A stretch of DNA of 64,000 bases from Ulvibacter litoralis (GTDB lineage Bacteria > Bacteroidota > Bacteroidia > Flavobacteriales > Flavobacteriaceae): contig NZ_FNBA01000003.1 in assembly GCF_900102055.1 (NCBI RefSeq), positions 478,227 to 542,226 of the forward strand. The letters are read 5' to 3'. This document shows, piece after piece, positions 8,443 through 16,754 of the stretch (the first letter of the stretch is position 1; every line of letters begins with the position of its first letter). The translations under genes and the position numbers were made by a program. Under the pieces are notes generated by a model. The model was not told where the DNA came from. It ran no database searches and worked only from the letters and a program-made list of their open reading frames with translations.

Positions 8443-10242
8443 TTATTTTTCAATTGTATTTGTAATTTTATCAATATTTAAGCTATTAGCCATCGCATTA
8501 AAAATCTCGTAATAAGCACTTTTATTTTTATACAATTTTTCATGAGTGCCTTGCTCAACCACCTTGCCTTTTCCCATTACAATTACATTTTCAGCATCGA
8601 TTATTTGAGAAATACTATGAGAAATAATAATTACTGTACGTCCTTTTTTTATAGCATCTAAGCTTTTTTTAATTTTTTCTGTGGCGACAGCATCTAAACT
8701 TGCGGCAGGTTCATCTAAAAAAATAATGGGTGGGTTTTTTAAAAATAATCGTGCAATTGAAACACGCTGTTGCTGCCCTCCTGAAAGTAAGGTTGCTTTT
8801 GAATTATAGCCTTCTGGTAATTCAATAATTTGTTCGTGTATATACGCTTGTTTTGCCGCATCAACAACTTCCTCATGAGTGGCATCAACTTTTCCATAAA
8901 GAATATTTTCTTCAATACTTCCATTAAAAATATGATTTTTTTGAAGTACAAGGCCAATATTATCTCTTAACCATTGGGTATTATATTCTTGCAAATCGAC
9001 ACCATCTAAAAATATTTTTCCAGAAGAAGGAGCATAAAATTTATCTAATAAGTTTATCACAGTACTTTTTCCTGCACCACTTAACCCCACCAAGGCATTG
9101 ATGGTATTGGGTTTAATAACCATCGATACATCAAAGAGTGCTTTAGTACCATTAGGGTATGCAAAATCTATATTTTTAATTTCAAAAACCCCACTAATTT
9201 TTTCAGGAATATAAGAACCTCCAATTTCTGTTTCTTCGTGAGCATCCATAATTTCGAAAAAAGATTCAGAATAGATCATTGCATCATTTACTTCATCATA
9301 TATTCTGTGTAACTGACGAATAGGAGCCGAAACATTGTTGAAAAGTAAAATATGAAACATAATGGCACCTATCGTCATACTACCATTCAGAACAAAATAG
9401 GCTGTTAAAATAATGATGATTACGACTCCAAATTGTTCTACAAATGTCTTTACTCCATCAAATAAAAAACTTAATTGTCGTGTTTTAAGTTGGTTTTCAG
9501 TCATTTCTAACTGAATGGTCTCATGCTTTTTGCTTTCTAAATTTTCTCTAGTAAAAGATTTTATAACGGTTATAGAATTGATTAAACTAATAATTCCATT
9601 ATTTCTTGATTCCCTAAAGCCTCTCATTTTTCTTCTGAAACCTTTTAGTTTAGTAGCTTGCAAACTACTTATGTAAAAGAAAATAGGTAGAATGGCAAGA
9701 CTTACAAAGCCTATATAAACATTAGCTTTAAACATTAGGAATAAAGCTATAAAGGCGTTGAAGAATAAGGGTAATATGTCTATGAAAAAGTTTTTAACTA
9801 ATTGGGTAAGACTGGTAACTCCTAAATCTATTCTTGTCTGTAACTTTCCGCTTTCATTGGCAGGAGAGCTGTAGAAAGCCATCCTGTAGGTTAATATTTT
9901 CTCCACTATATTTTGAGCAAAATCTCTTGAGATGTATATTTTCATTTTCTCACCATAAAACTTTTGTCCAAATTGTACTAAAGCATAAACTCCTTCTTTC
10001 AATAAAAGAATGACACTTATGGTTGTTAATAATGACAGACCATCTTTTACGGTTTTATTCGCTTCACTTAACACCGTTAATTCGTCCACAGCATAGCGTA
10101 ATACTAAGGCGTTAACTTGTGCTAAAAACGAACCAATTACGGTAAGCAGTAAAGTAGCAATTACTAAATGCTTGTAAGGTTTTATATAGACAAATAATTT
10201 TTTAAAAAGCGCTAGGAGAGAAAGTTTGGAAGAATCTTTCAT
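8443..10242 (-). CDS. ABC exporter, fused permease and ATPase (ABCB/MsbA type)
   Basis: A 599-residue half-transporter. Residues 20-310 hold a six-helix exporter membrane domain; residues 350-580 hold the nucleotide-binding domain with Walker A GLSGAGKST (386-394), signature LSGGQ (486-490), Walker B IIFLDEP (506-512) and the switch His in ISHSIS. It works as a homodimer in the inner membrane and would export a lipid, peptide or drug. No peptidase domain is present, so it is not a peptidase-containing bacteriocin exporter. The gene is alone and flanked on both sides by copies or fragments of the intergenic element. Confidence 0.9.
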   Translation of the reverse strand: MKDSSKLSLLALFKKLFVYIKPYKHLVIATLLLTVIGSFLAQVNALVLRYAVDELTVLSEANKTVKDGLSLLTTISVILLLKEGVYALVQFGQKFYGEKMKIYISRDFAQNIVEKILTYRMAFYSSPANESGKLQTRIDLGVTSLTQLVKNFFIDILPLFFNAFIALFLMFKANVYIGFVSLAILPIFFYISSLQATKLKGFRRKMRGFRESRNNGIISLINSITVIKSFTRENLESKKHETIQLEMTENQLKTRQLSFLFDGVKTFVEQFGVVIIIILTAYFVLNGSMTIGAIMFHILLFNNVSAPIRQLHRIYDEVNDAMIYSESFFEIMDAHEETEIGGSYIPEKISGVFEIKNIDFAYPNGTKALFDVSMVIKPNTINALVGLSGAGKSTVINLLDKFYAPSSGKIFLDGVDLQEYNTQWLRDNIGLVLQKNHIFNGSIEENILYGKVDATHEEVVDAAKQAYIHEQIIELPEGYNSKATLLSGGQQQRVSIARLFLKNPPIIFLDEPAASLDAVATEKIKKSLDAIKKGRTVIIISHSISQIIDAENVIVMGKGKVVEQGTHEKLYKNKSAYYEIFNAMANSLNIDKITNTIEK

Positions 10243-10272
10243 TTACATTGTATTTAGCTTAATCATTAAATA

Positions 10273-10485
10273 ATGGCTAGTTAGTGTTACCATGCTTGTG
10301 TTTGGTGTAGCACATAGTTATTATCAGCTACAAATTTAAATTTTACCTTTTAGTCCAAAAAAAATAAGGAGGTTTGTAAGAGCTGGAGAGGTAAATTTAC
10401 ACCAAATTTTATTTGAACCAATTTAGTTAATTATTTTTTGTGAGCATAATTCTAGTAGTGAAGAAGCCATAGTATTTACGGGTTG
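10273..10485. repeat. Degenerate copy of the palindrome-ended intergenic element
   Basis: Reads in the same orientation as the well-kept copies: a left end tggctagttagtgttac, an inner gtgtttggtgtagcaca block matching gcgtttggcacagcgcg of other copies, the aaccaatttagttaatta core, and the right end gaagccatagtatttacggg. Many substitutions. It lies in the 475-base gap between the ABC exporter and the Hsp20 gene. The remainder of the gap (10486-10717) holds AT-rich sequence, probably including the hsp20 promoter, which I could not place with confidence. Confidence 0.5.
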
Positions 10486-10717
10486 TTTTGTGTTGTGATA
10501 GAGGTCTAATACGCTGTAACTTAAATGTCAATTTGACGTTTTTTTAAGTGAAAAAATGACATTTATTCTGAAAAATTGACGGAATAAGCAGTGATTTTAA
10601 GAATGTTTTTACATAAAAATGTTGATTATTCATTTTGGCAATTTATTTGTTCTATTGAATCTGGAATCAATGAAGGTTTCAAATTTGAAATAATGTTTAA
10701 TTTAAAATTTTGTAATT

Positions 10718-11194
10718 ATGAGCAATTTAGTTAGTGTTCCTAAAAACGGAAGTTTAGCGAACAATAATTCAAATCAAAACTTCCCAACCTTGTCTAATTG
10801 GTTTGATGATCTTTTTAATAGAGATCTTCCATCAGTATTTACCTCAAGTTTTAATACTGGATTTACATTACCTAAAGTCAATATTAAAGAAACTGCCGAT
10901 TCATTTATGGTAGAAATGGCAGTGCCAGGTCTGAAAAAATCAGATTTTCATATTGACATTGACAATCAAGTATTATCAATTTCTACAGAGACAAAGGTAG
11001 AAAACGAGCAAAAAGAAGAAAATTATACTCGTAGAGAGTTTGGTTATTCCTCGTTCAAAAGAAGCTTTACTATGCCAGAGAGTGTAGATGATGAAAAAAT
11101 TAATGCTACTTACAATGAAGGCATTCTAAATATTCTTTTGCCCAAAAAAGAAGAGGCCAAACAAAAACCTCCTAGAAGCATAGAAATTCAATAA
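10718..11194 (+). CDS. Hsp20/alpha-crystallin small heat-shock protein
   Basis: A 158-residue cytoplasmic chaperone that holds unfolding proteins in oligomeric complexes without ATP. The N-terminal arm (1-45) is followed by an alpha-crystallin domain from NIKETADSFMVEMAVPG to about residue 140 (AVPGLKKSDFHIDIDNQ, then the conserved YNEGILNILLPKKE). A C-terminal RSIEIQ takes the place of the I-x-I tail. It is followed by a strong hairpin (11224-11263) and then two small plus-strand genes, so it may lead a stress-linked cluster with partial read-through. Confidence 0.93.
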   Translation: MSNLVSVPKNGSLANNNSNQNFPTLSNWFDDLFNRDLPSVFTSSFNTGFTLPKVNIKETADSFMVEMAVPGLKKSDFHIDIDNQVLSISTETKVENEQKEENYTRREFGYSSFKRSFTMPESVDDEKINATYNEGILNILLPKKEEAKQKPPRSIEIQ

Positions 11195-11223
11195 CTGAGC
11201 CACTAAATTTTTAGGTTAAAGTG

Positions 11224-11263
11224 TTTAGAAGGGACCGAGTCTGCTAATTCGGCCCCTTCTAAA
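11224..11263 (+). terminator. Strong hairpin downstream of hsp20
   Basis: Ten perfect base pairs are formed by TTTAGAAGGG (11224-11233) and CCCTTCTAAA (11254-11263), extended inward by CCGA/TCGG pairing. There is no T tract after it, so it could be an attenuator or an mRNA-stabilising 3' hairpin rather than a full terminator. Confidence 0.6.
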
Positions 11264-11298
11264 CCACTAATATTGTTTAATCTTTAAAATTTAATGAT

Positions 11299-11559
11299 AT
11301 GACTAGAAAATTTAAATCTGGAGATTGGGTAAAAGTTAGAGGAAAACTTACCGCTCCAAAAATGCAAGTTCTCAAGTATGTCCAAAAAAAAGATTCAATA
11401 TTTGGTTTGGTTGACTATGACAATTATTTGGAATGTGTTTGGTATACGAATGGTGAACGAAAAACAGCCGTATTCCACGAAAATAAACTGACTAGAACCA
11501 TTGAAACTGGTGGTTTGTTTAAAACAGTTGTAGAAAGACCTAAATTCAATTTAACTTAA
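11299..11559 (+). CDS. Small SH3-like hypothetical protein
   Basis: An 86-residue basic soluble protein starting with FKSGDWVKVRG, a small beta-barrel (SH3-like, DUF2158-style) opening in which a FKxGDxV phrase begins the first strand. The middle (LVDYDNYLECVWYTNGERKTAVFHENKLTRTIE) resembles the W-containing second half of such domains. No catalytic motif. It lies between hsp20 and a lipoprotein gene that starts 11 bases later, so these two small genes are probably cotranscribed. Its function is unknown. Confidence 0.6.
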   Translation: MTRKFKSGDWVKVRGKLTAPKMQVLKYVQKKDSIFGLVDYDNYLECVWYTNGERKTAVFHENKLTRTIETGGLFKTVVERPKFNLT

Positions 11560-11570
11560 AATGAAGAAAG

Positions 11571-12059
11571 ATGAAGAAATTTGTTTTAATATGTTTGTTT
11601 GGTTTGTTAAGTGTTAGTTGTACTTCACAAAACAATGAGACTAATAAAACCATAACAAAAGAAAGTGAGAAAAGTACAATTGAGCAACCCAAAGGTTCTT
11701 GGAAAGTTGATAAAGAGTTTGATGAAAACGGAAATTTAATCAGGTATGATAGTATTTATTCATGGTCGTCAAGTGGCAGAATAGATGATTTTTCAAATGT
11801 AGATAAGGATAGTTTGTTGCAATCCTTCAAGTCAAAATTCTTTACTAATTTTTCAGACTTCGAAGATCAAGGGTTTGAGACTATTTTTTCTAAAGATTCA
11901 CTTTTCAGTAACCACTTTTTTAATGACAATTTTTTTGGAAGTGATTTTGGTAAAGATTATATGGATATTGATAAGATAACCCAACAATTGGTTGAGCGAC
12001 AGAAAAAGTTTTTAGAAAAATATCGGTCAGAATTTATCAAACCCGAAGACGAAAACTAA
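11571..12059 (+). CDS. Hypothetical lipoprotein
   Basis: A 162-residue protein with a lipoprotein signal (LFGLLSVSC, Cys17) followed by a Ser/Thr/Asn-rich linker. The mature part is acidic and aromatic-rich with a repeated F-x-D pattern (DFSN, DFED, FNDNFFGSDFGKDY) and ends in a charged helix. It resembles small flavobacterial lipoproteins found beside hsp20; no enzyme motif. The gene ends in a textbook terminator that includes its stop codon. The function is unknown. Confidence 0.65.
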   Translation: MKKFVLICLFGLLSVSCTSQNNETNKTITKESEKSTIEQPKGSWKVDKEFDENGNLIRYDSIYSWSSSGRIDDFSNVDKDSLLQSFKSKFFTNFSDFEDQGFETIFSKDSLFSNHFFNDNFFGSDFGKDYMDIDKITQQLVERQKKFLEKYRSEFIKPEDEN

Positions 12060-12077
12060 ATAGTTTTCGTCTTTTTT
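12046..12077 (+). terminator. Intrinsic terminator containing the lipoprotein stop codon
   Basis: A perfect 12-base stem, AAGACGAAAACT (12046-12057) with AGTTTTCGTCTT (12062-12073), a four-base loop and a run of six T from 12072. The TAA stop at 12057-12059 lies at the end of the left arm and in the loop, so terminator and coding end are interlocked. Confidence 0.88.
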
Positions 12078-12107
12078 CTTCTTCTAGTTTTAGGTTGTAA
12101 ATAGTTT

Positions 12108-12470
12108 TTAAAACTCGGATTCTAGCCCTAAGTTTATTGCAGTTAATTTAATATCAGATAAGTTACGCTCAACTACCCCAAAAAAGTATCTTAAATTTAA
12201 AGTAGGTTTTTATTTAATTCATAATTAACCCCAATTGCTATTCCGAAATCAAGAGTGGTGTTTTCATGGTTGGCAGTAGTATTAAAATTGGGGTCGTTAG
12301 TTGGCGATTCGAGTATTTTCCCCGTTTGTTTTATAATCAATCCAATTTGTAGTCCAGTTTCAAAGGACACTCTCTTAGCGACGTACTATTTTGCTAGAAT
12401 GAGAACTAAGATTGTCGTTTTAGTGGTTGTTCGTTTGTCAAGAGGAATGATTATTAGCAATTGTTTTATT
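12108..12470 (-). pseudogene. Decayed C-terminal half of a PorT-type outer-membrane beta-barrel gene
   Basis: On the minus strand this region translates in pieces that align with the intact barrel gene at 39956-40585. The pieces are VSFETGLQIGLIIKQ, then SPTNDPNFNTTANHENTT, LDFGIAIGVNYELN and a C-terminal AINLGLESEF ending in a stop at 12108. The intact copy reads FETGPQMGLILKQ, SPTDDPEFNATMDFENNT, FDFGLVVGAGYELN and INLGLEYEL. The remnant has an in-frame TAG where the intact gene has a Tyr codon (LAK-stop-Y against AQYY) and a one-base frameshift after YELNKN. The N-terminal half is absent, replaced by the SDR gene end at 12480. Confidence 0.8.
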
Positions 12471-12479
12471 TACTTTCAA

Positions 12480-13214
12480 CTAAACTAAAGCGCCATTTGC
12501 ACCAATTACTTGTCCTGAAATCCATTTAGAATCATCACTCGCTAAAAATAAAACTACTCTAGCAATATCAATAGGTTCTGCCAATCTATTAAAAGCATTC
12601 ATGGCACTTAATTTATCAATAGTTTCTTGTGATTTTCCGTTTAAGAATAATTCTGTAGCTGTAGCACCTGGAGCAATTGCATTCACGGAAATTCCTCTTC
12701 CTATTTCTTTAGAGAATACTTTAGTTATTTGCTCTACAGCAGCTTTTGTAGCCGAGTATAAAGCATATTTAGGAAACATTAGTTTTGCCGTGCTTGAAGA
12801 AAAGTTGATAATAATTCCATTGTCTGCCAGTTTGCTATCAGCTTCTTGAAGGGTATTAAAAATACCTCTAACATTTATATCAAAAAGTTTAGTAAATTCT
12901 TCTTGTGTATTATCTTTTAAAAATTTATTATACATAATTCCGGCATTATTTATCAATACATCTACCTTTCCAAACGCTTCAATGGTTTTATCAAATAGAT
13001 TGGTAACTTGACTTTTCTGACTTACATCTGCCTGAATGGCCAAAGCGGTGCCGCCATTTTTAGTTATGCGATTTACAGTTTCATTTGCTTCGTTTTCACT
13101 ATTAGAATGATTCACAATTACTTTTGCACCATTTTTAGCTAAAAGAATAGCAACTTCCTTTCCTATTCCTTTAGAAGATCCAGTTACGATTATGACTTTG
13201 TTTTTAACTTTCAT
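12480..13214 (-). CDS. SDR-family oxidoreductase
   Basis: A 244-residue classical short-chain dehydrogenase, cytoplasmic, NADP(H)-type. The cofactor motif TGSSKGIGKE is at residues 12-21, the NNAG motif mid-protein, the catalytic Ser in INFSSSTAK and YSATK holds Tyr and Lys. The C-terminus has SGQVIGANGALV, typical of 3-oxoacyl-ACP reductase-like SDRs. A TetR gene lies upstream on the same strand, and a palindromic operator copy lies in the gap between them (13270-13302), so it is probably repressed by that TetR. The substrate is unknown. Confidence 0.9.
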   Translation of the reverse strand: MKVKNKVIIVTGSSKGIGKEVAILLAKNGAKVIVNHSNSENEANETVNRITKNGGTALAIQADVSQKSQVTNLFDKTIEAFGKVDVLINNAGIMYNKFLKDNTQEEFTKLFDINVRGIFNTLQEADSKLADNGIIINFSSSTAKLMFPKYALYSATKAAVEQITKVFSKEIGRGISVNAIAPGATATELFLNGKSQETIDKLSAMNAFNRLAEPIDIARVVLFLASDDSKWISGQVIGANGALV

Positions 13215-13269
13215 ACTGTTTTTCTTTTTTAATAAAATTTCTACTGTCTTTCTTTACTATTCATAAATT

Positions 13270-13302
13270 CATAAAAACATTTTATCTGGTATGTTTTTTA
13301 TG
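13270..13302. promoter_or_regulatory. Probable TetR operator in front of the SDR gene
   Basis: An inverted repeat with arms CATAAAAACAT and ATGTTTTTTATG around TTTATCTGGT. The right half, GGTATGTTTTTT, recurs exactly in the sequence before the tetR gene (13943-13953 region). It is positioned 55 bases before the SDR start. Confidence 0.6.
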
Positions 13303-13308
13303 AAAAAA

Positions 13309-13911
13309 CTAAGCTTTTAATTGATTTAGATATACTGATAAACCAGAAATATATTGATCAAGAATACTGTCATTGTCATATAATTTTCTAATTCCTCTAA
13401 TTCCTTCAAAAGCACTAATTAAATAAACTGCTACGGCTTCACTAGGAATTTCTTTTTTTATATCGTTTTGATTCTTGCCTATTTCAATAAGAATGACAAG
13501 TGCTTTTTTCCATTTTTCAATAATATTTTTTAAGGCTAATTGATAACTGCTTTCATAATTGCCAATTTCATTGATAAATTTATTCATTGGACATCCATGC
13601 TGCTTCTCATAAAAAGGGAAGGACTTAATTCTGTTCAGAAAAGTGTTTTCTAAAATTTCTATGGCATTTCCAGGTCCTTTTAAAGGTACAATCATGCCAT
13701 CATAAACACGTTTTTTAATCTTCAATTCAATGACTTCTAATCCAAGTTGGTGCTTGCTTTTGTAATGATGATAGAATGCGCCTTTGCTCATTTTAGCAGC
13801 TTTCATTACTTCATTGATACTTGTAGACTTAAAACCTTTTTCATAAAACAGTTTAAATGCTTCATGAATAATGTGCTGCTTGGTGATTTCAGATTTTAAT
13901 TCTTGCTCCAT
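13309..13911 (-). CDS. TetR/AcrR family transcriptional regulator
   Basis: A repressor of about 200 residues. The N-terminal helix-turn-helix reads KQHIIHEAFKLFYEKGF, then SINEVMKAAKMSKGAFYHHYKSK, a standard TetR DNA-binding domain; the rest is an all-helical ligand-binding and dimer domain with a Cys in the QHGCPM stretch. An ATG at 13926 is in frame, but it falls inside the operator-like repeat at 13924-13953, so I prefer the ATG at 13911 (MEQELKSEI). It lies upstream of the SDR gene on the same strand and probably controls both genes. Confidence 0.88.
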   Translation of the reverse strand: MEQELKSEITKQHIIHEAFKLFYEKGFKSTSINEVMKAAKMSKGAFYHHYKSKHQLGLEVIELKIKKRVYDGMIVPLKGPGNAIEILENTFLNRIKSFPFYEKQHGCPMNKFINEIGNYESSYQLALKNIIEKWKKALVILIEIGKNQNDIKKEIPSEAVAVYLISAFEGIRGIRKLYDNDSILDQYISGLSVYLNQLKA

Positions 13912-13923
13912 ACGGTAAATATA

Positions 13924-13953
13924 CATAAAAAAGTACAGTCGGTATGTTTTTTT
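13924..13953. promoter_or_regulatory. Probable autoregulatory TetR operator
   Basis: CATAAAAAAGTACAGTCGGTATGTTTTTTT contains two outward half-sites, CATAAAAAA and GGTATGTTTTTT, around ACAGTC. The same GGTATGTTTTTT half-site stands before the SDR gene. It lies just upstream of the preferred tetR start. Confidence 0.6.
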
Positions 13954-13974
13954 AAAAAATAGATGCTGATTAAT

Positions 13975-14131
13975 ATTCGTTGTGTTTGGCGCCTTTAAGG
14001 TTTATTTAGTTCCAAGTATTTGGAGCTACGTGAGCATTAGAAATGTAAGTTTTGTGTTTTTTTCTGAACCCCAAAACTTACATTCAATTTATGTTTAGTT
14101 TCAAAAAAGTAATGATTATAATGTGGTTTTA
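13975..14131. repeat. Degenerate intergenic element with an internal hairpin
   Basis: The left part (gttgtgtttggcgcc, ttagttccaagtatttggagctacgtgagc) matches the inner block of the 53-62 kb elements. The right end (agtaatgattataatgtggttttagc) matches their right end and contains the TAA stop of the P-type ATPase. Between them is a perfect 13-base inverted repeat, AATGTAAGTTTTG (14042-14054) and CAAAACTTACATT (14072-14084), not seen in other copies. The hairpin may serve as a terminator for the ATPase gene. Confidence 0.5.
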
Positions 14132-16657
14132 GCGACTGCTATTTCTGCCTTTATTTGTTCTAGTCCTCTTGATTAGTTTTACAATTTCAAACCAAATTAC
14201 TGAAATGAAACCAACTCCAATAGAACTTAGTAATTGGAAAAAAGTCAATGTTTCAAATTCAAAAAAGGTGGTTAATGGTTTTACATAAAGTATAAGGCCT
14301 ACCATAGCGATGGTAGTAAAAATGATAAATAAAATCATGTTATTTTTATACTTTAAAGTTGTTGCAATAGAATAATAAAACGAACGGTTTATTAAAGTCA
14401 GAAAAATGTTTGCGGTTATTAAGGCCGTAAAAGTCATTGTCCTTGTTAGAGCTTCATCGTATCCACTACTAACTGAAAACTGGTAAATAGATAACGTTCC
14501 AATCGTTATTACTAACCCTTGTAAAATACTGATGGATAATTCTTTCCAATTAAAAAAAGTAGTTGTCAATGCTTTAGGTTTCTGCGACATCGTATTCTTT
14601 TCCATGGGTTCGTTTTCATAAATAATAGAACATGTGGGACCCATTATTATTTCTAAAAAAATAATGTGAATAGGTGAAAAAATGTTGGGATAAATCCACC
14701 CTAAAGCAAGAGGGATAAATACCGTAAGGATGATAGGGATGTGTATAGAAATAATGTATTGGATAGCTTTTTTTAGGTTAGCATATATCTTTCTACCCAT
14801 GGCTATTGCATCGACCATTTTTGATAAGTCATCTTCTAATAAAATTAATGATGCTGCTTGTTTGGCTATTTCTGTTCCTTTTTTGCCCATTGCAATACCA
14901 ATATGTGCTGCTTTCAATGCTGGGCCATCATTTACACCGTCGCCTGTCATTGCTACGATTTGATTGTTAGACTTTAAGGCGTTAATGATTTTTAATTTCG
15001 CTTCAGGAAACATACGGGTAAAAATGGTAGTGTTCATTACACAAGTTTTTAACTCGTCATCATTCAATTTCATCAATTCTTCACCGGTAATATTATTTTC
15101 ATAATCCCTAAATCCAATTTGTTTTGCAATGGCTTCCGTAGTGGGAGCATTATCGCCTGTTATTATTTTAACAGCAATGCCAGCAGTATAAAAATCTTCT
15201 AATACTTTATGAAAGTTCTTTTTAGGAGGGTCGTAAAAAGCAACAATACCTTTAAAATGAAATGACAACTCTTGTTGTTTCGCAGGATAATTATTACCTG
15301 TAAAGTTTGATACACCTACTCCTAAAACTCTATAACCATCATTTGCAATGATTTGAATGGCTTCATTTATTTGTTGTTTTTCGATTTCTGTAAGATTTGA
15401 AACATGCATCAAAGCTTCGGGAGCACCTTTAGCGGCTATAATTCGGTTGCCGTTATTGTTTTTAAATACATGTGTCATCATAGGTGGTTTACCTCCTAAT
15501 GGATATTCATGTATGAGTTTGTAGTTAGGTCGTTCATCCTTTTCTGAAACATCTTTATACGCTTGGTGCAATGCAACTTCCATTGGGTCAAAAGGGATAG
15601 GCTCACTTGCCCACATTGCCAATTCTACAAGCTGTTTTTCATCGTCGGTTAATTGGTCGCTGGATTGAGATATTTTGTTTGAGGATAACAAATAGAGTTT
15701 TGCTAAGCTCATTTTATTTTCAGTAATGGTTCCCGTTTTGTCGGTGCAAATAACTGTTGCGCTCCCTAATGTTTCAACCGTTTTCATTTGCTTGACTACG
15801 ATCCCCATTTTCATTAAACGCCAAGCTCCCAAAGCCATAAAAGTTGTAAAAGCGACTGGAATTTCTTCGGGTAAAATACTCATTGCTAGAGTGAGCGACT
15901 GTAACAAGCTGTTTAATAGATTTTGAGAATGCCAATAATTAATGGCCCAAACAAATACAAAAGTAATAGTACCTGCGATTGCCATTTTCTTTACAAAATT
16001 TGCAATTTGTATTTCTAATGGTGTTTTTTCTTCAGTGATACTTTCTAGGCTCGTTCCAATTTTACCTAATTTTGTTTGGTTGCCAATGGCAGTAATCGTA
16101 GCAATAGCCAAACCACTCTCAACAGTTGTCCCACTATAAATAAAATGATCTTCTTTTGTTGTATCCTTAAAAACAGCAAACGACTCGCCTGTAAGTATAG
16201 ATTCGTTTACCGAAAAATCATTGGAATGAATGATGCTTCCATCTGCAGTAATAAATGTACCTTCTTCAACGATTAAGCTATCGCCGACTACTAAATCGCT
16301 ACTGTTAATTTCGATAGTTTCCCCATTGCGAATAACTTTACAATGTGGTTGAGAAAAATCTTTTAGTTTTTCAAGTGCGTTTTTACTTCTTGAATCTTGG
16401 TATAATGAAATAGAGGTGATAAACAAAATAGCAGCAACCAAGAAAACCCCGTTGCCTATATCACCACTAATAAAATAGATAGAACCTGCAACCAACAATA
16501 AAATAGTCATGGGTTCTTTGATAATACCTTTTACAGTGTCTAAAAAACCGTTTTCTTTTTTGTAATCTAAAGTGTTTTGTCCAAACTTTTTTCTCGCAAG
16601 CGCTACCTGTTCGTTTGTTAATCCTGATATATTAAAATTATTAGAAGGCATTGGCAA
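14129..16657 (-). CDS. Cation-translocating P-type ATPase (P2, Ca2+-like)
   Basis: An 842-residue inner-membrane pump. The actuator motif TGES is at 156-159, the M4 motif PEEIP at 263-267, the phosphorylated Asp306 in CTDKTGT and the hinge in TGDGVNDGPALKAA. Six C-terminal hydrophobic segments follow. The N-terminus has no heavy-metal (CxxC) domain, which with M4 PEEIP points to the P2A/P2B Ca2+ or Mn2+ type rather than P1B. The family's usual length is about 850-900. It is a single gene; its stop lies inside the right end of an intergenic element. The ion is inferred by family only. Confidence 0.88.
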   Translation of the reverse strand: MPMPSNNFNISGLTNEQVALARKKFGQNTLDYKKENGFLDTVKGIIKEPMTILLLVAGSIYFISGDIGNGVFLVAAILFITSISLYQDSRSKNALEKLKDFSQPHCKVIRNGETIEINSSDLVVGDSLIVEEGTFITADGSIIHSNDFSVNESILTGESFAVFKDTTKEDHFIYSGTTVESGLAIATITAIGNQTKLGKIGTSLESITEEKTPLEIQIANFVKKMAIAGTITFVFVWAINYWHSQNLLNSLLQSLTLAMSILPEEIPVAFTTFMALGAWRLMKMGIVVKQMKTVETLGSATVICTDKTGTITENKMSLAKLYLLSSNKISQSSDQLTDDEKQLVELAMWASEPIPFDPMEVALHQAYKDVSEKDERPNYKLIHEYPLGGKPPMMTHVFKNNNGNRIIAAKGAPEALMHVSNLTEIEKQQINEAIQIIANDGYRVLGVGVSNFTGNNYPAKQQELSFHFKGIVAFYDPPKKNFHKVLEDFYTAGIAVKIITGDNAPTTEAIAKQIGFRDYENNITGEELMKLNDDELKTCVMNTTIFTRMFPEAKLKIINALKSNNQIVAMTGDGVNDGPALKAAHIGIAMGKKGTEIAKQAASLILLEDDLSKMVDAIAMGRKIYANLKKAIQYIISIHIPIILTVFIPLALGWIYPNIFSPIHIIFLEIIMGPTCSIIYENEPMEKNTMSQKPKALTTTFFNWKELSISILQGLVITIGTLSIYQFSVSSGYDEALTRTMTFTALITANIFLTLINRSFYYSIATTLKYKNNMILFIIFTTIAMVGLILYVKPLTTFFEFETLTFFQLLSSIGVGFISVIWFEIVKLIKRTRTNKGRNSSR

Positions 16658-16754
16658 TGGTAGATTTAATTACTTACGGTTCGTTTGGGTTGTAGCCAAC
16701 GAGTATGTATATTTTAGGCTGCGCGTGGTAAATACACGTTTTTAGCACCGGATA

